A DNA stretch of 8,412 nucleotides, taken from NCBI GenBank assembly GCA_021778935.1, contig JAJYBQ010000097.1, positions 1 to 8,412 on the forward strand, given 5' to 3'. This document shows positions 1-6,405 of this stretch, one piece after another (the stretch's first letter is position 1; the number at the start of each line of letters is the position of its first letter). A program made the translations under genes and the position numbers. This DNA is from Pseudomonadota bacterium. GTDB taxonomy: Bacteria > Pseudomonadota > Gammaproteobacteria > Burkholderiales > Burkholderiaceae. Under the pieces are notes generated by a model. It was not told the DNA's origin, did not search any database, and saw only the letters and a list, made by a program, of their open reading frames with translations.

Positions 1-708
1 GATGCCGGGCGGCGCGACGCGCTCGCGACGGAATTCGGCGTGACGACCACCGACACCCCCGACCGGGACCTCCTCGGCGCCGCGGTGCTCGTCCTGGCGG
101 TCAAACCCGGGCAGATCCGCGAGGTCTGTGAAGCGCTCGATGCGCCTGCCGGCAACCGGCTCCTCGTTTCGATCGCGGCCGGCATCCCCAGCGCGTCGAT
201 CGCGCGCTGGGCTCGCACCGGGTCGGTCGTGCGGGCGATGCCCAACACGCCGGCGCTGATCGGCGAAGGAATCACCGGCGCGTTCGCGCGCGACGGCGTC
301 GCGGCGCCGCAGCGCGATGCCGCGACGCGGATCCTGCAAGCCGTCGGGGATGCGGTCTGGTTTGCCGACGAAGCCATGCTCGACGCCGTGACCGCCATCT
401 CGGGTAGCGGCCCGGCGTATGTGTTCTATTTTCTCGAAGCCGTGCAGGACGCCGCGCAGCGCATGGGGATGGACGCGGCGCAGGCCCGCCATTTCGCCAC
501 CCGAACTTTCACCGGCGCCGCCCGACTCGCCGCGGAATCGCCGGAGAGTCTGTCCACCCTGCGCGAGCGGGTCACCTCCAAAGGCGGCACGACCGCCGCC
601 GCGCTCGCGCAGTTCGGGAAATCCGGCATCCACGAGGCGATCGTGGCGGGTGCGTTCGCGGCGCAGGCGCGGAGCCGGGAACTGGCACGGGAGCTCCCCG
701 GCGGTTGA
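1..708 (+). CDS. proC: Pyrroline-5-carboxylate reductase (ProC), 5' end cut off by the window
   Basis: Cytoplasmic enzyme that reduces 1-pyrroline-5-carboxylate to L-proline with NAD(P)H, the last step of proline synthesis. The frame is open from base 1 and encodes 235 residues. ProC is normally about 270 residues, so roughly the first 35, including the glycine-rich start of the Rossmann fold, lie outside the window. Family motifs, numbered from the first visible residue, are LVLAVKP (30-36), RAMPNTPALIGEG (78-90), the dimerisation/substrate signature AISGSGPAYVFYFLEA (132-147) and RERVTSKGGTTAAAL (188-202). The GTG at base 40 is internal and is not the true start. The stop codon TGA (706-708) lies inside the -35 box of the next promoter, and no terminator separates proC from marR. 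Identity is secure from the motifs. Confidence 0.96.
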   Translation, partial: DAGRRDALATEFGVTTTDTPDRDLLGAAVLVLAVKPGQIREVCEALDAPAGNRLLVSIAAGIPSASIARWARTGSVVRAMPNTPALIGEGITGAFARDGVAAPQRDAATRILQAVGDAVWFADEAMLDAVTAISGSGPAYVFYFLEAVQDAAQRMGMDAAQARHFATRTFTGAARLAAESPESLSTLRERVTSKGGTTAAALAQFGKSGIHEAIVAGAFAAQARSRELARELPGG

Positions 709-733
709 CAATATTTGCCTAGGCAATTACATT
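705..733 (+). promoter_or_regulatory. Sigma-70-type promoter of the marR-efflux operon
   Basis: A perfect -35 box TTGACA lies at 705-710. After a 17-bp spacer comes TACATT at 728-733, which matches the TATAAT consensus at 4 of 6 positions. This stretch is AT-rich compared with the surrounding GC-rich DNA. Transcription should start near 740, leaving a leader of about 25 nt before the marR ATG at 764. The -35 box overlaps the proC stop codon. Both MarR-like palindromes sit in or directly after the promoter. The start site is inferred. Confidence 0.8.
715..726. promoter_or_regulatory. Proximal MarR-type operator (O1) inside the promoter spacer
   Basis: TTGCCTAGGCAA is a perfect 12-bp palindrome centred between 720 and 721. 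It lies wholly within the -35/-10 spacer, so a bound repressor would block RNA polymerase. Its size, symmetry and TTGC...GCAA form fit MarR-family operators. Its core TGCCTAGGCA recurs in the second palindrome. That the adjacent MarR protein binds it is inferred from position. Confidence 0.82.
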
Positions 734-736
734 CAC

Positions 737-746
737 TGCCTAGGCA
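737..746. promoter_or_regulatory. Second MarR-type operator (O2) over the predicted transcription start
   Basis: TGCCTAGGCA is a perfect 10-bp palindrome centred between 741 and 742, exactly 21 bp from the centre of the first site. That is two turns of the helix, so two dimers would lie on the same DNA face and could bind cooperatively. It begins just past the -10 box and covers the predicted start of transcription. Confidence 0.8.
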
Positions 747-763
747 AACATCGAGAGTCAGGC

Positions 764-1267
764 ATGACGCAACCGGACGACCGTCGGCCGCTGCCCCCCG
801 TGCGGCCCGGCTATTACCGCGGCGAGTCCTATCGCATCGAACAAAGCGTCGGCTTCCTGATGAAGCAGGTGGTCGAGATGCTGTCGCGCGCGATGGACGA
901 GCGCATGGAGGAATACAGCCTCACCGATGCGCAATGGCGACCATTGCTCATGCTGCAGCGCCACGCCTCCGAAACGGCGACCGGACTGGCGCGCAACGTG
1001 GGCTGCGACGCCGGCGCCGTCACCCGGATGATCGACCGCCTCGAAGACAAAGGACTGGTGCGGCGGATGCGCAATGCGGACGACCGGCGCGTCCAGAACA
1101 TCGAACTGACCGATGAGGGAAAACGTGCCGTTGCAGTGGTACCGTACGTGATCGCGGACGTGCTCAACGCCCATCTCGCGGACCTTTCCAACGCGGAAGT
1201 CGAGCAGCTCAAGGGTCTGCTCAAACGCATCCTCGGGCGCGGGCAACCATCCCATGACAGCCGATAA
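764..1267 (+). CDS. MarR-family transcriptional repressor of the efflux operon
   Basis: A 167-residue winged-helix regulator, predicted to repress its own gene and the downstream pump until a toxic ligand releases it from DNA. Helices at about 22-50 should form part of the dimer interface. The DNA-binding core runs from about 53 to 120: a helix with TATGLARNVG (71-80), the recognition helix with CDAGAVTRMIDRLEDKG (81-97), and the wing with the family's DDRR turn (106-109) followed by VQNIELTDEGK. The C-terminal helices (about 125-158) complete the dimerisation domain. The ATG at 764 is chosen although the frame is open further upstream, because earlier starts lie inside proC and before the promoter. 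A weak GAGAG at 753-757 precedes it. The stop overlaps the start of the next gene by 14 bp. The sequence resembles the EmrR/MprA type, but the ligand cannot be read from it. Confidence 0.93.
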   Translation: MTQPDDRRPLPPVRPGYYRGESYRIEQSVGFLMKQVVEMLSRAMDERMEEYSLTDAQWRPLLMLQRHASETATGLARNVGCDAGAVTRMIDRLEDKGLVRRMRNADDRRVQNIELTDEGKRAVAVVPYVIADVLNAHLADLSNAEVEQLKGLLKRILGRGQPSHDSR

Positions 1268-2768
1268 GCACATTCTGCAGTCGCCCCGCATGCGCGCGGC
1301 AGCAGCCCAAGCCAAGGCCTCCCGGGATCGCACGGACAGCAGGCCCGGCGGCGCGTGGGGCGCACACGTACGCCTTGTGTCCCCGCTTCTTCTCGCTGCG
1401 CTGCTGGTCGTCGGCGGCTGCGCGTCGACCCACGCCATCGCGCCGAAGGAAACCCTGCCGACGGCAGCGACCGTCGCCAAGCGGCTCGATCTGCGGCCGA
1501 CCGCGCCCGCGTCCTTGCCCTCGGCGCGCTGGTGGACACGCTATGGCGACGCGCAGCTCAGCCACTGGATCGACCTCGGACTGGCGGACAACCCGGATCT
1601 GCACATCGCCCAGGCGCGCGTGGCGCAGGCGCGGGCGGAGATCGCCTCGGCCAACGCGGCGTCCGGACCGACGCTCTCCGTCGACGGCAACAGCATCGCG
1701 CAGCGCTTTTCCTCGACCGGGATCTTCCCGCCACCCTTCGGGGGCATGATCCATACCGTCAACACCCTGGGACTCGACTCGGCCTGGGATTTCGATTTTT
1801 CCGGCCACATCGCCGACCAGGTGGACGCCGCGCGCTGGCGCGCACAGGCCCAGGCGGCCCGGCGCGACCTGGCCCGCGTGGAGCTCGCCGCCGGCATCGC
1901 CCATGCCTACTTTGCGCTGGCTCGGGAGCAGGCGGCGCGACGCATCCTGGTGCGGACCGAGCAGGCGCGCCGGACGACCCTCGGGCTCGTCAAGCTGCGG
2001 TTGCATGCCGGTCTCGATACCCAGGTCCAACGGCACCTGGCCACGGTGCCGGTTCCGGTCATCCGCGAGGAGATCGAACAGGCCGATGAACGGATTGCCC
2101 TCGCGCGCCACGCGCTGGCAGTGCTGGCCGGCCAGGCGCCGCAGGCTGCCGATCATGTCGATGCGCGCCTGCCCGGTGGGCCGATACTGAATCCGCCCGC
2201 CGCACTCCCGCTCGACCTGCTCTCGCGGCGTCCCGACATTTCCGCGGCGCAGGCGCGGGCGCGCGCCGCGCTGCGCGACGTCGACGCAGCGCGGGCGGCG
2301 TTCTATCCGGACGTCAGCCTGAGCGCGCTGGTGGGCATCAACTCGATGACGACCCAGAGCTTTTTTGAATATGCCAGCCGCATCTGGCAGGTCGGCCCGG
2401 CGATCCACCTGCCGATCTTCGAAGGCGGAGCGCTGCGCGCAAACCTTCGGGCCAGCAGTGCGGACGCGGATGCCGCGATCGACGACTACAACGCCACCGT
2501 GCTCGGCGCCGCGCGGGAAGTCGCCGACACCCTGACATCGATCGGCTCGGTCCGCCAGCAACGCGAACAGCAAGCCCAGGCGACGAAGAACGCGCGCGCG
2601 GCATATGACCTCGCCCGCGTCCGCTTCCGTGCCGGTCTGGGCGATCGCCTCGCCGTGCTGACCGCGCAGGAAACCGTGCTCCGGCAACGCCGTGCCGCGC
2701 TGGATCTGCGGTCGCGTGCCGCCGCGCTCGACGTCACACTCGCCCTTGCGCTGGGCGGGGGCTATTAA
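1254..2768 (+). CDS. Outer-membrane efflux lipoprotein (NodT/OprM type, TolC-like channel)
   Basis: The outer-membrane exit duct of the tripartite pump, expected to form a trimer joined to the EmrA-type adaptor. The 504 residues include a hydrophobic signal segment (about 41-54) ending in the lipobox VGGC with Cys56 as the lipidated residue. Two OEP repeats follow (about 90-290 and 305-500). The family landmarks are LALADNP-like LGLADNPDLHIAQARV near 88, the segment LDLLSRRPDISAAQARARAA starting the second repeat, AFYPDVSL, and LPIFEGGALRANL. The ATG at 1254 overlaps marR and suggests translational coupling, but there is no clear Shine-Dalgarno. This start gives an unusually long 55-residue leader. 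An in-frame ATG at 1290 would shorten it to 43, and the GTG at 1377 would leave no positive charge before the hydrophobic segment. Family assignment is secure; the exact start is not. Confidence 0.92.
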   Translation: MTADKHILQSPRMRAAAAQAKASRDRTDSRPGGAWGAHVRLVSPLLLAALLVVGGCASTHAIAPKETLPTAATVAKRLDLRPTAPASLPSARWWTRYGDAQLSHWIDLGLADNPDLHIAQARVAQARAEIASANAASGPTLSVDGNSIAQRFSSTGIFPPPFGGMIHTVNTLGLDSAWDFDFSGHIADQVDAARWRAQAQAARRDLARVELAAGIAHAYFALAREQAARRILVRTEQARRTTLGLVKLRLHAGLDTQVQRHLATVPVPVIREEIEQADERIALARHALAVLAGQAPQAADHVDARLPGGPILNPPAALPLDLLSRRPDISAAQARARAALRDVDAARAAFYPDVSLSALVGINSMTTQSFFEYASRIWQVGPAIHLPIFEGGALRANLRASSADADAAIDDYNATVLGAAREVADTLTSIGSVRQQREQQAQATKNARAAYDLARVRFRAGLGDRLAVLTAQETVLRQRRAALDLRSRAAALDVTLALALGGGY

Positions 2769-2791
2769 CGGTTCACCAATCGGGCCAATTC

Positions 2792-3988
2792 ATGGGAACG
2801 GAAACTCCTGCATCCGCTGCGCCCCCCCCCGGTACGGCGCCCACCGCCCCGGCGGCGGCGTCATTGCGCCGGCCGGCGCTGCGCATCGCGTCGTCGGTCT
2901 TTCTCCTCGTGGCGATCGGCGCCGCCGCATACTGGTTTTTCATCGGGCGCAACTACGAGGACACCGATGACGCCTATGTGAACGGCCGCGTCATCACCAT
3001 CACGCCGCAGGTCGCGGGCACGGTCGTGACCGTCGGCGCGGACACCAACGACACCGTCCGCGCCGGGCAACTGCTCGTCCGGCTCGATCCCGCGGACACC
3101 CGCGTTGCCCTGGCCGCACGGGAAGCGGAACTGGCCCAGGCGGTGCGGCATACACGGTCGCGCTTTGCCGAAAACGGCGCGCTGCGTGCCGAAGTTGCGT
3201 TGCGGACGGCCCAGCTTGCCCGTGCCCAGGACGATCTGCATCGCCGCAACGCCGTGCGCGGCACCGGCGCCATATCGCAGGAAGACCTGCGCCACGCCGA
3301 ATTGGCGGTCGCCACCGCGCGCGCCGCGCTCGACAACGCCCGCGAGCAGTTGCGCGCCAACCTCGCATACACCCGGGGGACGCAGGTAAAGACGCACCCG
3401 GACGTGCTCGCCGCCGCCGCGCGGGTCCGTGCGGCCTATCTCGACCGGAAACGGGCGCGCATCCTCGCCCCGGTGGCCGGGCAGATCGCGCGGCGCAATG
3501 TTCAGGTGGGGCAGCGGCTCGGCCCGGGAACACCGATCCTGGCGCTCGTCCCGATGCGCAACCTCTGGGTCGACGCCAACTTCAAGGAAGTGCAGATCAC
3601 GCGCATGCGCATCGGGCAGCCGGTGCGGCTGGTTGCCGATCTCTACGGTAGCCACGTGCGGTACCACGGGCGGATCATCGGCTTCGCCGCCGGCACCGGC
3701 GCAGCCTTCGCGTTGCTCCCGGCACAGAACGCCACCGGAAACTGGATCAAGGTCGTCCAGCGCGTGCCGGTGCGCATTGCCATCGACCCCGATGAACTGC
3801 GCGCGCATCCGCTGCGTGTCGGCCTTTCGATACGCGCAACCGTCGACGTGCGCGACGACCGTGGTCCGCTGATTTCTCTGCACAACCCGGCGGCCCCCGA
3901 CGATCGCACCGACGTGTATGCCGGCGCACTCCGCGAAGCCGACGTACTGGTCGCGAAGATCATCACCGCAAACCTCGCTACCCGATGA
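2792..3988 (+). CDS. emrA: EmrA-type periplasmic adaptor (HlyD/membrane fusion protein family)
   Basis: Inner-membrane-anchored adaptor that links the DHA2 transporter to the outer-membrane channel. Of 398 residues, a proline/alanine-rich cytoplasmic tail (1-25) is followed by one membrane segment (about 31-51). Next comes the EmrA signature with TDDAYVNGRVITITPQVAG (58-76) and the first half of the lipoyl domain (to about 105). An alpha-helical hairpin with many heptad-like Ala/Leu/Arg positions spans about 105-215. The second lipoyl half is RILAPVAGQIARRNVQVGQ (223-241), and the beta-barrel follows (about 257-355), with WVDANFKEVQ and GTGAAFALLPAQNATGNWIK (301-320) typical of EmrA. It starts 23 bp after the channel gene with no evident ribosome site, and its stop overlaps the next start. 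A run of nine C bases lies in codons 11-13. The substrate is unknown. Confidence 0.93.
   Translation: MGTETPASAAPPPGTAPTAPAAASLRRPALRIASSVFLLVAIGAAAYWFFIGRNYEDTDDAYVNGRVITITPQVAGTVVTVGADTNDTVRAGQLLVRLDPADTRVALAAREAELAQAVRHTRSRFAENGALRAEVALRTAQLARAQDDLHRRNAVRGTGAISQEDLRHAELAVATARAALDNAREQLRANLAYTRGTQVKTHPDVLAAAARVRAAYLDRKRARILAPVAGQIARRNVQVGQRLGPGTPILALVPMRNLWVDANFKEVQITRMRIGQPVRLVADLYGSHVRYHGRIIGFAAGTGAAFALLPAQNATGNWIKVVQRVPVRIAIDPDELRAHPLRVGLSIRATVDVRDDRGPLISLHNPAAPDDRTDVYAGALREADVLVAKIITANLATR
2822..2830 (+). repeat. Nine-base poly-C tract near the start of emrA
   Basis: The sequence shows nine consecutive C bases coding for three prolines (residues 11-13 of the adaptor). One extra C would move translation into a frame that ends at 2968-2970, before the adaptor's functional domains are made. 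Mononucleotide runs this long can slip in replication and are also common sites of sequencing error. The tract is a fact of the sequence; any phase-variation role is inference. Confidence 0.6.
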
Positions 3989-5565
3989 GCCCCGCCGGCG
4001 GCGCCGCCTCCCCTGCCGGCGCGCACGCGGCGCCACCTCCGCCCCTTCAGGGAACCAAGCTCGCGGTAGGCACGATCGCGCTCTCGCTCGCAACCTTCAT
4101 GAACGTACTCGATACGTCGATCGCCAACGTATCGATTCCGGCGATCGCCGGCGACACCGGGGTGAGCCCGGACGAAGGCACCTGGGTCATCACCTCGTTC
4201 GCGGTGTCGACCGCCATCTCGGTTCCGCTCACCGGCTGGCTGGCGCAGCGCTTCGGCCAGGTCCGCGTCTTCCTCGTGGCCACGCTCGCCTTCACGCTGG
4301 CTTCGTTTCTCTGCGGACTTGCTCCCAACCTCCAGGTGCTGATCGCATTCCGGATCTTGCAGGGCATGGTCGCGGGGCCGATGATCCCGATGTCCCAGGC
4401 GCTGCTGCTTTCGAGCTACCCGCCGGAGCGCGCCGGCTCGGCAATGGCAATGTGGGCCATGACCACGCTGGTCGCGCCGATCGTCGGGCCGCCGCTCGGG
4501 GGGTGGATCTCGGACAACCTGTCCTGGCCATGGATTTTCTATATCAACCTGCCGGTGGGCATCATCTCGGCCACGCTCACGGCCAGCATCTACCGCCACC
4601 GCGAATCGGTGATCCGCAAGCGGCCGATCGATTTCGTCGGGATCATCCTGCTCGTGCTGTGGGTCGGTTCGATGCAGATGATGCTCGACAATGGGCGTGA
4701 ACTCGACTGGTTCGCGTCGCCCGTGATCATCGCCCTCTGCGCCGTCGCCGTCGTCTCCCTGGTGTTCTTTCTGATCTGGGAGCTGACGGAGGCGCACCCG
4801 ATCGTCGACCTCGCGCTGTTCCGGATCCGCAACTTCGCGGTGGGCAGCACGACGCTGGCGCTGGCCTACGGACTGTTCTTCGGCAACGTGATCCTGATCC
4901 CGCTATGGCTGCAGCAGTACATGGGCTACACGGCAACGCAGGCGGGTCTCGCCCTCGCCCCGGTGGGCGTGCTGGCGCTGGCGCTGTCGCCCTGGGTCGG
5001 CCGCAACGTCAGCCGGTTCGATCCGCGCCTGCTGGCATCGATTTCCTTCCTCGTATTCGCGTACGTGATGTTGATGCGCTCGTGGTTCTCGACCGATGCG
5101 GATTGGGGCACCATCATCCTGCCGGCCGTGATCCAGGGCATCGCGGTTTCCTTCATGTTCATCCCGACGACGACCATCCTGCTCTCGGGGCTGCCGCCCG
5201 AACGCATTCCGGCGGCGACCGGCTTGTCGAATTTCTTCCGGATCAGCGCGGGCGCGTTCGGCACCTCGATCACCACGACCTGGTGGGATGATCGCGCCCG
5301 CCTCCACCACGCCCGCCTTACCGAGGGAATCTCCGACTTCAGCACGTCGACGAACATGGCGGTCGGGCCGTTGCACGCCGCCGGATTCACCAAAACCCAG
5401 GCGCTCGGCATCATCGACCGGATGATCGACGTGCAGTCCTATACGCTGGGGGCCGACGAACTGTTCTACGGCGCGGCCGCGGCCTTCGTGATGCTGGTGG
5501 GAATCGTCTGGCTGGCGAAGCGGGGATCCATCGCGGCGAACGTGACGGTGCGCGACGGCCACTGA
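3985..5565 (+). CDS. emrB: EmrB-type multidrug transporter (MFS, DHA2 family, 14 TM)
   Basis: Proton-driven drug exporter of the inner membrane and the energy-coupled part of the pump. It has 526 residues, the usual length for 14-helix DHA2 proteins. A soluble Ala/Pro-rich tail (1-24) comes before TM1. Motifs are LDTSIANVSIP (42-52; DHA2 signature in TM1), GWLAQRFGQVRVF (84-96; motif A in loop 2-3), RILQGMVAGP (123-132; motif B) and the antiporter motif APIVGPPLGGWI (164-175; motif C in TM5). WIFYINLPVGI (183-193) is highly typical of EmrB. A periplasmic loop at about 430-485 precedes the last helix (about 493-511). Its ATG overlaps the emrA stop as ATGA, so translation is probably coupled. 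With the upstream channel and adaptor it completes an EmrAB-TolC-like system. The substrate cannot be told from the sequence. Confidence 0.95.
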   Translation: MSPAGGAASPAGAHAAPPPPLQGTKLAVGTIALSLATFMNVLDTSIANVSIPAIAGDTGVSPDEGTWVITSFAVSTAISVPLTGWLAQRFGQVRVFLVATLAFTLASFLCGLAPNLQVLIAFRILQGMVAGPMIPMSQALLLSSYPPERAGSAMAMWAMTTLVAPIVGPPLGGWISDNLSWPWIFYINLPVGIISATLTASIYRHRESVIRKRPIDFVGIILLVLWVGSMQMMLDNGRELDWFASPVIIALCAVAVVSLVFFLIWELTEAHPIVDLALFRIRNFAVGSTTLALAYGLFFGNVILIPLWLQQYMGYTATQAGLALAPVGVLALALSPWVGRNVSRFDPRLLASISFLVFAYVMLMRSWFSTDADWGTIILPAVIQGIAVSFMFIPTTTILLSGLPPERIPAATGLSNFFRISAGAFGTSITTTWWDDRARLHHARLTEGISDFSTSTNMAVGPLHAAGFTKTQALGIIDRMIDVQSYTLGADELFYGAAAAFVMLVGIVWLAKRGSIAANVTVRDGH

Positions 5566-5579
5566 TCCGCGTTCCCCCG

Positions 5580-5616
5580 TCTCCGGCCTGCGGAGATCCG
5601 GCCTGCATGCCCGGAT
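5580..5616. repeat. Two small inverted repeats and a 10-bp direct repeat after emrB
   Basis: TCTCCG (5580-5585) pairs with CGGAGA (5591-5596) around a 5-nt loop. ATCCGG (5596-5601) pairs with CCGGAT (5611-5616) around a 9-nt loop. TCCGGCCTGC occurs twice, at 5582-5591 and 5597-5606. The first hairpin begins 15 nt after the emrB stop and could help end or stabilise the transcript, but no T-run follows, so it is not a classical intrinsic terminator. Confidence 0.45.
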
Positions 5617-5634
5617 GACCGCCGCGGCCCGCGA

Positions 5635-5684
5635 TCACCCCCTCTCCCGCCCCTGCGGGAGAGGGCGGGGGTGAGGGTCACCCC
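5635..5684. repeat. REP-like palindrome between convergent genes, possible two-way terminator
   Basis: CCCTCTCCCGC (5640-5650) and GCGGGAGAGGG (5655-5665) form a perfect 11-bp stem with a CCCT loop. TCACCCC occurs at 5635-5641 and again at 5678-5684. Between them GGGGTGA (5668-5674) can pair with either copy. Read on the minus strand, CCCTCACCCC...CCCTCTCCCGC matches the intergenic palindrome found in many copies in beta- and gammaproteobacterial genomes. It lies 70 bp after the emrB stop and 28 bp after the regulator stop. There is no T-run, so any terminator activity would rest on the strong stem. Confidence 0.75.
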
Positions 5685-5712
5685 ACGCAGGAGACCGGAT
5701 CCGCCGCGATGC

Positions 5713-6399
5713 TCAGGAAAGCATCGGCGCCACCAGCCGGTACCCCAGGCCGCGCTGGGTCTGGATCGTGGACGAACCGAGCTTGCGCCGCAGGTGGTGG
5801 ACGTAGACCTCGATGGTGTTGCTGTCGGCGCCGCAGTCCCAGCCATAGAGCGCCGACTCGATCTGCGCCCGCGAAACGATGGCGCCGGGGCGCCGCGCCA
5901 GAGCCATGAGCACGGTGAACTCGCGCGCCGACAGATCGATGGGTTCGTCGCACAGCGTCACCAGACGGGCGGTCGTGTCGATCGCCAGCGCGCCCAGCAC
6001 CTTGCGCTCGTCGACCGGCCCGTGCATACGCCGGCGGATCGCGCGCAGCCGCGCCGCGATCTCGTCGCATGCCACCGGCTTGACCAGATAATCGTCGGCG
6101 CCGGCATCGAGGCCGTGCACCCGGTCGGCGACGTGCTCGCGCTCGCTCATGATCAGCACCGGGGTCTTGACGCGCCGGTTGCGGGCGCTGCGAATGAGGT
6201 CGATGCCGTTGCCGTCGGGCAGATCGACGTCGGTGATCACTGCCTCGTACGGATCGGCGTGCTCGCCGCGCGAGAACCAGGCCGCGCGCGCATCCGCAGC
6301 GGTACGCACCCAGTCGACATCCTTGTGGGAAAACTGCTGGAGTCCGGTTTTCAGGGACCGGCCCAGGGCCACGTCGTCTTCGATGAGTAGCAATCGCAT
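5713..6399 (-). CDS. OmpR/PhoB-family response regulator without an adjacent kinase
   Basis: A 228-residue two-domain regulator, expected to bind DNA after phosphorylation. Receiver domain (1-120): acidic pair Asp8/Asp9, phospho-acceptor Asp57 in VITDVDLPDGNG, Ser85 at the Thr/Ser switch position, and Lys107 in YLVKP. All key residues are present, so it should be phosphorylatable. The winged-helix domain (about 130-228) has LSAREFTVLMALARRPG, the recognition-helix region SNTIEVYVHHLRRKLG (193-208) and the wing RGLGYRLVAP. It is closest in style to the QseB/PmrA/TctD type. It starts 6 bp after the lipoprotein stop, with GGAG 12 nt before the ATG, so the two genes share a transcript. It is the last gene of the operon and the next gene converges on it, so no kinase follows. 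The cognate kinase, if any, lies outside the window. Confidence 0.93.
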   Translation of the reverse strand: MRLLLIEDDVALGRSLKTGLQQFSHKDVDWVRTAADARAAWFSRGEHADPYEAVITDVDLPDGNGIDLIRSARNRRVKTPVLIMSEREHVADRVHGLDAGADDYLVKPVACDEIAARLRAIRRRMHGPVDERKVLGALAIDTTARLVTLCDEPIDLSAREFTVLMALARRPGAIVSRAQIESALYGWDCGADSNTIEVYVHHLRRKLGSSTIQTQRGLGYRLVAPMLS

Positions 6400-6405
6400 G
6401 ATCGG

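Noticed and set aside
1004..1006. Cys81 of the MarR protein as a redox-sensing residue
   Set aside because: It is the only cysteine and lies at the start of the recognition helix, in a CDAGA...RM.DRLE pattern common to this MarR subfamily. OhrR-type sensing cysteines lie near the N-terminus, so there is no support for a redox role.
1221..2687. 488-codon minus-strand frame opposite the outer-membrane channel gene
   Set aside because: Composition is Arg/Gly-rich without recognisable motifs, while the plus strand encodes an unambiguous OEP-family lipoprotein.
2861..4093. 410-codon minus-strand frame opposite emrA
   Set aside because: It is a shadow frame: the plus strand carries all EmrA signatures in order, and this frame would run across the emrA/emrB junction.
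5635..5684. Start of a CRISPR array or an insertion-sequence end
   Set aside because: There is only one palindromic unit, with no regularly spaced spacers, no transposase and no target-site duplication.
5466..5846. Minus-strand frame across the convergent gap as a small gene
   Set aside because: It translates the REP-like palindrome (giving the familiar LTPALSRR-type artefact) and overlaps the ends of two real genes.
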